DNA from: Acinetobacter rongchengensis | GTDB taxonomy: Bacteria > Pseudomonadota > Gammaproteobacteria > Pseudomonadales > Moraxellaceae | Length of the DNA: 42,375 nucleotides | Reading direction: 5' to 3' | Assembly: GCF_003611475.1 (NCBI RefSeq) | Contig: NZ_RAXT01000028.1 | Coordinates: 1-42,375 of the forward strand | Shown here: piece by piece, positions 35,905 to 42,375 of the stretch | How positions within the stretch are numbered: the first letter of the stretch is position 1 | How the letters are laid out: each line of letters opens with the position of its first letter | Notes under the pieces: generated by a model | Databases searched by the model: none | The model's input: only the letters and a program-made list of their open reading frames with translations | What the model was told of the DNA's origin: nothing | Made by a program: the position numbers and the translations under genes

Positions 35905-38900
35905 TCAACTGACGATTTGAATTGTACTCGCACCTGCACCCAAAGGGCGTACCTGAATTTGTACAGGAATTCGTTCATGCATTTCTTGGATATGCGAAAT
36001 CAGAACCACTTTACGTCCTTGATTTTGCAATTGATCCAAAGCATTCATCACCATGTGTAGTGATGATGCATCCAATGTGCCAAAGCCTTCATCAATAAAT
36101 AAAGATTCTATTTTCATTGAGCCTGAAGCCATATTGGCAATCGCTAAAGATAGCGCAAGGGCTGTTAAAAAAGATTCTCCCCCTGAAAGTGAAGCGACAG
36201 AACGTGTTTCACCATCCATATCATGATCGATAATCGCAAGACTCAGCGAATTTTCTAGACGTTTCAAGGTATAACGTTGAGATAACAGTGCAAGTTGTTG
36301 GTTGGCATATTCCAGTAAAATATCTAAATTATACTGTTGTGCATAGTCTCGGAATTTTTTACCGGTAGAGTCTCCCATTAAACTAGAAATCTTATTCCAG
36401 CGATGTTCTTCTTGTTGTATTTGCTCAATTTTATCGAAGTACTGTTTTTGTTTGGCAATATTCTGTTGATGTACTTCAAGTTTGAGTTTGAGTTGATCTC
36501 TGATTTCAAGTTGTGTTCTGAGTGCATTCACATGATCTAGGATCAATTGCTGTAATTGAGCCAAATCAATCTCAGGTTGATGATGCAGATGTTCAGTCAA
36601 TTGTTCTTGCACAGTTTTGAGCGCAGACGTCGCATCATTCAATAAACGTTCAGCATTTTGTAGTTGTTGACGAATCTGTTGCTCTTGAGATGAACTGATT
36701 TGAGACAGCGTATCTAGGTCTTGCTGTTGAAAATCAGGATGTTGCTTGAGCCAATATTGGATTTCAATATTCACCTGATTCAAATTATTTTGACATTGTT
36801 GCAATTGTGCTTTGAGTTGTTCCAGTTGTCCTTTTTGTTGTTCAAACTGATGACGCTGTTGATCAAAGCTTTGTTTATGGTGTTGATACTGGTTTTGCAC
36901 ATGTTGGCGATTTGCATCGTGTTCAGCCAACCATTCATTGGGTTTTATATCGCTTAAACCAGAGATCGTGCGGATCAGTTGGGTCGCAATTTCGGTATTT
37001 TCTTGACCTTGTTGTTTAATTTTTTCGAGTTCTTGCTGAGTATTGCTGATGTGTTGCGTTGCATTTTCAAGTTTAAGTTGAATAGAAGCCAAGCGTTGCG
37101 TGGTTTGATCAAACTGTTTGGCCTGTTGCTCAAGTTGTTCTAGGTGCTGAACACGTTGATTTAATTTTGAGTAAACATGTTGCGCTGTTTGAGTGGTGTG
37201 TTGTTGCCAATTTTGTTGTTCTGTGTCAGATAAACATTGAGTAATGTGCTGAACCTGACCATGCAAATTTTGAGCAGTATGCAGTAGGTGTTCAATCTGT
37301 TGAATATTTTGTTGAAGCTGCTGTTGCTGTTTATTGGCTTGAAGGGCAGTATTCAGTTGCGCTTCCAGTTGTTGAATTTCACCTTTTTGTTGTTGCTCAA
37401 ATTGCTTGAATTTTAAGTGAATTTCAGCTTGAGGCTGATTTAAATCCAGTTGGATATTCACATGGTTCAATTGTTGAATCAAATCATCTTGTAAAATGAA
37501 TGTCTTATCTACAAGTGATTGATGTGCAGATTTAAATTGGTCAAGTTGTGCATTTAATTGAGTTAAACTTTTTTGAGCATTTTGCCACAGTGTAAAACCT
37601 TCTTGTTCCTTTAAAGTTGCTTGCTGTTCTTGTTGTTGTTGTAATTCAAATAGTGCTTTAGACACAACAGCATCATCAGTTTTATAAGGATGTGTGGTAC
37701 TTCCGCAGACTAAGCAAGCTTCACCCTCTTTGAGTTCGGCACGTAAATGTTCAACATTTTCAGCATGTAATAAGCGCTGTTGCTGTAAAACAAGTTGTAT
37801 TTGCTGACGTGCTTTTTGTGCAGCTAAATAATCTTGTTCCGTTTGTAAGGTGGTTTTTTCGAGTTGCAAAAATTGTTCAGTTGAATGTTTGAGTTTAATC
37901 TCAATTTGATTTGATTCATCTTTTATTTGGAAAAATTGAACTAATTTTTGTTGAATAAAATCCAATTGGTTCAACTGTTTAATTTTTTGTTCACGCTGTT
38001 GGCGCAATTGTTCAAGCTGAGTTTCGATCTGTTCAAAAGCGCCATGCTGTTCGACGCTGAGTTGTAACTGTTGTTTGTATTCAACAAGCTGTTGGGCTGT
38101 CTGGTTTAAATCTTTGGATTGATTGTCAATATTCTGATATTGTTGAATAAATTGACCTAATTGATGCAGATGTGCAGATAATCCTTTGTCTAAACGATTA
38201 AATTGTTGGCTGGTTTCAAGCTGTTGCTTTAGCTTGTCTTGTTGCTGATTTAACTGTTGAATCTGTTGTTCAGCGTCTTGTTTTTGAGTGAGTAAAGGGC
38301 GCTGTAATTGTTCTAAATCCTGTAATTTGAGTTGTACTTTCTTAAATTCAGCACCCAAAAAGTCACGTTCTTGAACGCATTTTCGAACCTGATTGAATTC
38401 AGCTTGATGTGTATTTTCAACGTTCTGAATGCTATTTAAAGCAGTCTCAGCCTGTTGATATTGTAATTTTTCAATTTCATACTGTTTGTGTAAATCATCA
38501 AATAAATTTTGTTGTTGCTGAATTTGAGGTCTAAGTTGCTGTTCTGTTTTAACAAACTGCTGTTGCTGAAATACATTTGGGCGAATATCTGCAAATATTT
38601 CCAATCGCTTTAATTGAGCTTTTTCAGCTGCTAGATTCTGTTGAGATTTGAGTTGCAGATCTACATTGTGTTGTTTGAGAATAATATCGCGATCAAATTT
38701 ATGTTTACGGTCAAACCATTGTTGCTGTTTTTCTAGCTGTGATTTTTCAAGTTCAAGCTTTTTATAATCTGCATCAACCTGTTGAAATTGAGTTGTAAAC
38801 TCAGCAAGCTCTGTGTCAGATAAAACTTCAACATGACCCAGCAAATTTTCGAGTTCTTTACGAGCGTTGGCGGCTAATTTGGTTTTTTCAAAAGCCAACT

Positions 38901-39501
38901 GACCAATCTTTCCAAAGATCGATGAATTGGTTAAATATTCAAGTAATTCACCACGCTCATTATCACGTGCTTTTAAAAATGCGGTCACTTCCGATTGAGC
39001 AAGTAATACTGCTCGAGTGAATTGTTCAAAGCTTAACTGTGTGATTTTTAAAATACTGGCATCAACCGCTTTAGCTTTATCTGCAATCACTACACCATCG
39101 GTTAAACAGGTTAAATAGCGCTGCACACTTTGTAGTTTACCATCTGCTTTTTCACGTGAACGTTTGAGTTCCCAACGGGCTAAATAATGCTTCTGATCTT
39201 GTGCAACAAAACAAAGTTCAGCAAAACCATGTGCTGTACCTCGACGTAAAACGGTTAGTGGGGAATTGGTCAATAGTTCTGAACCATCTACATCGGTAAG
39301 CTTGCCATCGCTGTCTTTTAAACGAGGGATTTTATTAAACAGCGCCAAACACATTGCATCTAAAATCGTGGATTTTCCTGCACCTGTTTTACCGATAATC
39401 GCCACTAAACCTGCTGAAGCTAACGGTTCAGATGCAAAATCAATAAAGTGTTCCCCTGAAAGAGAGGCTAAATTTTTAAGTCGTATGGATACAATTTTCA
39501 T
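35905..39501 (-). CDS. sbcC: Exonuclease subunit SbcC
   Basis: A 1198-residue SMC-like ATPase, the large subunit of SbcCD, which cuts hairpins and blocked DNA ends. Walker A GKTGAGKS is at residues 37-44, a long coiled coil follows, the zinc-hook CLVCG lies near residue 594 at the coil apex, and the ABC signature LSGGESFLTALALSLAIA is near 1100 with Walker B SLFIDEGFGTLD about 30 residues later. The coiled coil is strikingly glutamine-rich. AAGGG precedes the ATG, 9 bp after the sbcD stop, so the two are coupled. Confidence 0.93.
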   Translation of the reverse strand: MKIVSIRLKNLASLSGEHFIDFASEPLASAGLVAIIGKTGAGKSTILDAMCLALFNKIPRLKDSDGKLTDVDGSELLTNSPLTVLRRGTAHGFAELCFVAQDQKHYLARWELKRSREKADGKLQSVQRYLTCLTDGVVIADKAKAVDASILKITQLSFEQFTRAVLLAQSEVTAFLKARDNERGELLEYLTNSSIFGKIGQLAFEKTKLAANARKELENLLGHVEVLSDTELAEFTTQFQQVDADYKKLELEKSQLEKQQQWFDRKHKFDRDIILKQHNVDLQLKSQQNLAAEKAQLKRLEIFADIRPNVFQQQQFVKTEQQLRPQIQQQQNLFDDLHKQYEIEKLQYQQAETALNSIQNVENTHQAEFNQVRKCVQERDFLGAEFKKVQLKLQDLEQLQRPLLTQKQDAEQQIQQLNQQQDKLKQQLETSQQFNRLDKGLSAHLHQLGQFIQQYQNIDNQSKDLNQTAQQLVEYKQQLQLSVEQHGAFEQIETQLEQLRQQREQKIKQLNQLDFIQQKLVQFFQIKDESNQIEIKLKHSTEQFLQLEKTTLQTEQDYLAAQKARQQIQLVLQQQRLLHAENVEHLRAELKEGEACLVCGSTTHPYKTDDAVVSKALFELQQQQEQQATLKEQEGFTLWQNAQKSLTQLNAQLDQFKSAHQSLVDKTFILQDDLIQQLNHVNIQLDLNQPQAEIHLKFKQFEQQQKGEIQQLEAQLNTALQANKQQQQLQQNIQQIEHLLHTAQNLHGQVQHITQCLSDTEQQNWQQHTTQTAQHVYSKLNQRVQHLEQLEQQAKQFDQTTQRLASIQLKLENATQHISNTQQELEKIKQQGQENTEIATQLIRTISGLSDIKPNEWLAEHDANRQHVQNQYQHHKQSFDQQRHQFEQQKGQLEQLKAQLQQCQNNLNQVNIEIQYWLKQHPDFQQQDLDTLSQISSSQEQQIRQQLQNAERLLNDATSALKTVQEQLTEHLHHQPEIDLAQLQQLILDHVNALRTQLEIRDQLKLKLEVHQQNIAKQKQYFDKIEQIQQEEHRWNKISSLMGDSTGKKFRDYAQQYNLDILLEYANQQLALLSQRYTLKRLENSLSLAIIDHDMDGETRSVASLSGGESFLTALALSLAIANMASGSMKIESLFIDEGFGTLDASSLHMVMNALDQLQNQGRKVVLISHIQEMHERIPVQIQVRPLGAGASTIQIVS

Positions 39502-39510
39502 GCTAAACCC

Positions 39511-40764
39511 TTAAATTCTTTGTTCTTCTTCAAGTGATTTTTCGGCTTCTTGTACCAAACTTAAAAAATCTTTGAGTACCGCGTCATCTTCCGAATAGCC
39601 ATTCTTTTCCCAGATTTGTTGAAATAGTTTTTCAGGTGTCGGCGGTTCTAGACTGATTGCAGTGGAGATATCTGCATTTTTTTCAGTGCTTAAATATTGT
39701 CGAGAGATGCGAACTAAACGGTAACGATTTTTAGGCAACGCCTCTTCAAATTGTTGCCGTAAATTAGGTTGCGGTGGAATATGGGTATGATATTCAATAT
39801 CGACATATTCTCGATGCTCAATATTGTCGATTTCACCACTCGGCAAAGCGCTTAATTGTTTGAAAACTTCAGTGAGTTCTCCTTTAATTTTATGCAATTG
39901 CACACTACGTGGTATCGCAATCGCTTCAAACTGAAATCTTGATTCATTGCTTTGTGTGGGATCAAGAGTCACTTCAACAATTTGGTGTTTATAATTGATT
40001 TCGCTAAATGATAAGGGGATCGGTGAACCACTATAACGGATATGTGCGTTTTGAACCTTTTGCGGTTTATGCAAATGCCCGAGTGCTACGTAGTCAATCA
40101 CTTCATCAAAAAGTGTCGTTGAAAGGGCTTCTTCATTGCCAATAATGATCGGGCGTTCGGAATCAGAAGTTTCTCCACCTTGCATATGTGCATGTGACAT
40201 CAGAATTAACGCTTGCTCAGGTGTTTTTCTTTTTTTAGCTTCGGCAATAAGTTGTTGATGTAAATAAGCAATTGCATTTTGACTAGTGGCAGTTTGTTCA
40301 TTAAAACCTGTAATTTCGGCAGGGCGTAAGAACGGCAGAGTTAAACACCATGCCACAATGATTTTATTTTCATCATAAATCGGCACCAGTAAACGTTCTA
40401 AATCAATCGATCCTTCATTATTTTTGTGAATGATACCCACTGTTTTAGCGTTATATTTTTCAAGTAAGGGTTCAATTTGTTCAATGCGATAACCCGAATC
40501 GTGATTACCCGCGATCATTAAAGTTTGCATCTGTGGTGCAATAGCATGGGCATCGGCTAAAAATTGATAGAGCTGTTTCTGTGCGGATGATGCAGGGTTG
40601 ATGACATCGAAAATATCACCTGCGATCAGTAGGGCATTAGGCTGTTTCTGTTGAATTTGTTGCAATAACCACGCGAGAAATTGTTCATGTTCATACTGGC
40701 GAGAATGCTGATAAAAAAATTGTCCCAAATGCCAGTCAGATGTATGAAAAAAGCGTACAGTCAT
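39511..40764 (-). CDS. sbcD: Exonuclease subunit SbcD
   Basis: A 417-residue Mn2+-dependent phosphoesterase, nuclease subunit of SbcCD. Metal motifs are DWHLG with Asp10 and His12, GDIFD with Asp50, GNHD with Asn87 and His88, MSHAHMQGG and GHLHKPQ. The C-terminal capping and coil-binding part follows. It lies upstream of sbcC in one operon. The Shine-Dalgarno is weak (GAG). The region before it holds a decayed VOC gene on the same strand. Confidence 0.93.
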   Translation of the reverse strand: MTVRFFHTSDWHLGQFFYQHSRQYEHEQFLAWLLQQIQQKQPNALLIAGDIFDVINPASSAQKQLYQFLADAHAIAPQMQTLMIAGNHDSGYRIEQIEPLLEKYNAKTVGIIHKNNEGSIDLERLLVPIYDENKIIVAWCLTLPFLRPAEITGFNEQTATSQNAIAYLHQQLIAEAKKRKTPEQALILMSHAHMQGGETSDSERPIIIGNEEALSTTLFDEVIDYVALGHLHKPQKVQNAHIRYSGSPIPLSFSEINYKHQIVEVTLDPTQSNESRFQFEAIAIPRSVQLHKIKGELTEVFKQLSALPSGEIDNIEHREYVDIEYHTHIPPQPNLRQQFEEALPKNRYRLVRISRQYLSTEKNADISTAISLEPPTPEKLFQQIWEKNGYSEDDAVLKDFLSLVQEAEKSLEEEQRI

Positions 40765-40870
40765 GTGAACTCAAATGTTTGAAATGCCCTGTATAAATTA
40801 GCATATTTTACAATGTTGCATCATAAAGAGTGTGGTGATGCGACATGTTTAGTCGTTCGAATGATTTCAC

Positions 40871-41080
40871 TCACTGCGCATTTGGATCAACTTGAACTAA
40901 GCCAAAGGTATAATAATTGAGATTAGTACAGTCGCCTTGTTAGCATTTATTTGGAATAGCGAACTTTTCCATTGCAATTTGATTGTTCTGGGCGAATGTT
41001 CAAGCAAAGACTTCACGGTAAAATTTTACGTCTCTTTTAGGATTTGATGATTGGATTTCAAAATAAGCGATGTTATTCAT
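40871..41080 (-). pseudogene. Decayed VOC/glyoxalase-family gene with two internal stops
   Basis: Read on the minus strand from ATG at 41080, one frame gives a clear VOC N-terminus: AYFEIQSSNPKRDVKFYREV then FA, a TGA where families have Trp, and TFAQNN. It continues AMEKFAIPNKC, a TAA (40940-40942), then GDCTNLNYYTFGLVQVDPNA and a TGA at 40871. Stops lie at codons 27, 47 and 70. A Shine-Dalgarno GGAG sits 6 bases before the ATG. Intact family members are about 115-130 residues, so the gene has nonsense changes and probably deletions. The VOC call is by eye. Confidence 0.7.
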
Positions 41081-41342
41081 TAAGCGCTCCATACAGCATT
41101 ATTTAGGCTTAAAATATTTGAATGCGATTTATTCAATCATATTTTGGTCATTTTGAGTGAATCTGTGTGAGTTAAAATCGTTATCCAAGAACGAAAAGTA
41201 AGTCAAGTTCTTGTTCTAATAAATGAAGATAAAAACACAAACAAGATAGAAAAATTGTGAAGGATTCAAAATTTCCAAAAACAATACTGAATGCCTGATT
41301 TTAAAACGTTATACTTCCTCAAGAGAAAAGTTGAGTTATTCT
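41081..41342. other. Gene-free stretch before the DUF454 gene
   Basis: This 262-bp region separates the decayed VOC start from the DUF454 gene. CAAGAAC (41186-41192) and GTTCTTG (41207-41213) form an inverted repeat with a 14-base centre. I could not fix a convincing promoter and saw no coding remnant. The 40765-40870 part of the wider 578-bp gap likewise shows nothing recognisable. Confidence 0.4.
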
Positions 41343-41711
41343 ATGAAAGTTTTGTTTTGGCGAACCTTGGTGATTATTTTTATTGTACTTGGAATCATTG
41401 GTGCAATATTACCTGGAATGCCAACAACAGTTTTCTTGATTCTAGCGGCTTGGGCAGCTTCAAAAGGATGGCCAGAAGTCGATCACTGGTTACTAAACCA
41501 TCCTAAGTATGGTGTAACGCTACGTGCATGGCGCGAAAATGGCACTGTGCCACGTAAGGCCAAATGGTTTGCAACGATTATGATGCTTGTCAGTGGTGTA
41601 ATGATGTTGTTTACCAATGCACCAGTTGCTGTCAAAATTTTTACAGATTTAACCATGTTAATTGTTGCGATTTGGTTGTGGTTAAGACCTGAACCCGTGA
41701 CTCAGTCATAA
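41343..41711 (+). CDS. DUF454 (YbaN-like) inner membrane protein
   Basis: A 122-residue protein with two or three hydrophobic segments. The family signature GIIGAILPGMPTTVFLILAA near the N-terminus and the WPEVDHWLLNHPKYG and W-R-E-N-G-T-V-P-R-K-A-K blocks identify DUF454 (PF04304). Function is unknown. I chose ATG at 41343; an in-frame TTG four codons earlier lacks support, and the Shine-Dalgarno is poor in either case. It appears monocistronic; no terminator is clear. Confidence 0.82.
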   Translation: MKVLFWRTLVIIFIVLGIIGAILPGMPTTVFLILAAWAASKGWPEVDHWLLNHPKYGVTLRAWRENGTVPRKAKWFATIMMLVSGVMMLFTNAPVAVKIFTDLTMLIVAIWLWLRPEPVTQS

Positions 41712-41953
41712 ATATATCTAAAGTATCCCAGTTGAGAAAAGTTATTCCAGTTGTGGTCTTAGTTTGGCTTTACATAGGATGATTGAGATTCTGTGATGGT
41801 TAATATGTTCATCATCAAACAAAAATCACAAATGAAAATAGATATAAATATTGATAAATAGATAAATAATAAACAAAAAAACCAATATTGAATGAAAATG
41901 ATCTATTTTTTAATCACTCAAACGTAAAATCCTTAAAACATAGATAAAAGCGT

Positions 41954-41981
41954 TTGACACACAGTCAAGATTCTCTATAAT
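41954..41981 (+). promoter_or_regulatory. Consensus promoter of the tRNA cluster
   Basis: A perfect TTGACA (41954-41959) and perfect TATAAT (41976-41981) are separated by 16 bp, 26 bp before the mature 5' end of the first tRNA. This matches a strong constitutive or growth-rate-regulated sigma-70 promoter for a stable RNA operon. Confidence 0.9.
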
Positions 41982-42007
41982 GCACCTCACAAACGATGAA
42001 GTCGTTA

Positions 42008-42083
42008 GGGCGCTTAGCTCAGTTGGTAGAGCGTCTGCCTTACAAGCAGAATGTCGGCGGTTCGATCCCGTCAGCGCCCACCA
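42008..42083 (+). tRNA. tRNA-Val (anticodon UAC)
   Basis: A 76-base cloverleaf including encoded CCA. Acceptor GGGCGCT pairs with AGCGCCC; the D arm is GCTC with GAGC; the anticodon stem TCTGC/GCAGA encloses CTTACAA with anticodon TAC; the T arm has GGTTCGATCCC. First of three tRNAs behind one promoter. Confidence 0.96.
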
Positions 42084-42105
42084 AGCTTTAATGTTGAATT
42101 TTAGT

Positions 42106-42182
42106 GCAGCGGTAGTTCAGTTGGTTAGAATATCGGCCTGTCACGCCGAGGGTCGCGGGTTCGAGCCCCGTCCGCTGCGCCA
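42106..42182 (+). tRNA. tRNA-Asp (anticodon GUC), copy 1
   Basis: A 77-base cloverleaf with encoded CCA. Acceptor GCAGCGG pairs with CCGCTGC and the discriminator is G; the anticodon stem TCGGC/GCCGA encloses CTGTCAC with anticodon GTC. It lies 22 bp after tRNA-Val. Confidence 0.96.
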
Positions 42183-42226
42183 CTTAAATTCATTCTTCGT
42201 TTGTTTGCAATACTTATTGTAGAAGT

Positions 42227-42303
42227 GCAGCGGTAGTTCAGTTGGTTAGAATATCGGCCTGTCACGCCGAGGGTCGCGGGTTCGAGCCCCGTCCGCTGCG
42301 CCA
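42227..42303 (+). tRNA. tRNA-Asp (anticodon GUC), copy 2
   Basis: The 77-base gene is identical to copy 1, and identity extends a few bases on each side (AGT before, CTT after). It lies 44 bp after copy 1, indicating a recent or gene-converted tandem duplication. No clear terminator is seen before the window ends. Confidence 0.96.
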
Positions 42304-42375
42304 CTTTACAAAAATCTTGCAATAAGGTGTAATACCTGATCAGCATTGTTAATTAAGTTTTTTGATTAATTTTCG

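Noticed and set aside
41047..41106. A 19-codon plus-strand frame with AGGA upstream
   Set aside because: It lies antisense to the start of the decayed VOC gene, which explains the sequence better.
41980..42346. Open frames of 80 and 73 codons across the tRNA cluster
   Set aside because: They read through three clear tRNA genes and are artefacts of their GC-rich sequence.

Overview
The window is a chromosomal segment of a gammaproteobacterium, almost certainly Acinetobacter. It is AT-rich, has a long-chain AlmA-type flavin monooxygenase, a pilT-pilU pair divergent from a yggS gene, minCDE, trxB beside ftsK, a dut-phosphomannomutase-argB run, and several small proteins typical of that genus. 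I see no insertion sequence, prophage, CRISPR array, rRNA or resistance island. Most of the window is core housekeeping DNA.

Layout. 1-3800: a probable lipid or hydrocarbon oxidation group on the plus strand (Baeyer-Villiger-like monooxygenase, alpha/beta hydrolase, ferritin-like metal-dependent hydrolase), with a repeat-rich upstream region. 3850-8630: rimI facing a minus-strand block of bpt and aat (two tRNA-dependent N-degron transferases), a separately terminated SAM methyltransferase with a predicted regulatory domain, and trxB. 8945-13330: ftsK, a LysE/RhtB exporter and a PA4642-family gene. 13520-17680, minus strand: minC-minD-minE, a voltage-sensor-like membrane protein of unknown role, and an inner-membrane acyltransferase. 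17920-24830, plus strand: two tandem OmpA-domain lipoproteins, rep helicase, dut, phosphomannomutase/phosphoglucomutase and argB. 24985-29600: an OlsB-like N-acyltransferase, a YafJ-like glutamine amidotransferase, a bacteriohemerythrin, a short NSS-like transporter overlapping rnfH, and bamE on the opposite strand. 29700-35850: fur, pilT-pilU, yggS, a TesB-like thioesterase, an unknown lipoprotein and a small secreted protein. 35900-40770: the sbcD-sbcC nuclease operon on the minus strand. 40765-42375: a decayed VOC/glyoxalase-type pseudogene, a DUF454 membrane protein, and a tRNA-Val, tRNA-Asp, tRNA-Asp cluster behind a near-consensus promoter.

Functional themes are cell division and chromosome segregation (ftsK, minCDE), envelope maintenance (OmpA lipoproteins, bamE, acyltransferases), DNA repair and nucleotide hygiene (rep, sbcCD, dut), twitching motility (pilT, pilU), redox and iron (trxB, fur, bacteriohemerythrin) and N-terminal protein tagging (aat, bpt, rimI).

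I found no convincing new multi-gene system. The items most worth a second look are the degenerate VOC gene at 40871-41080, the pore-less voltage-sensor-like protein, the short NSS-type transporter coupled to rnfH, a hairpin covering the Shine-Dalgarno of the OlsB-like gene, a five-codon leader frame before the bacteriohemerythrin, and the direct repeats and palindromes ahead of the AlmA-like gene. All calls rest on reading the sequence and on memory of the families; no database search was run.
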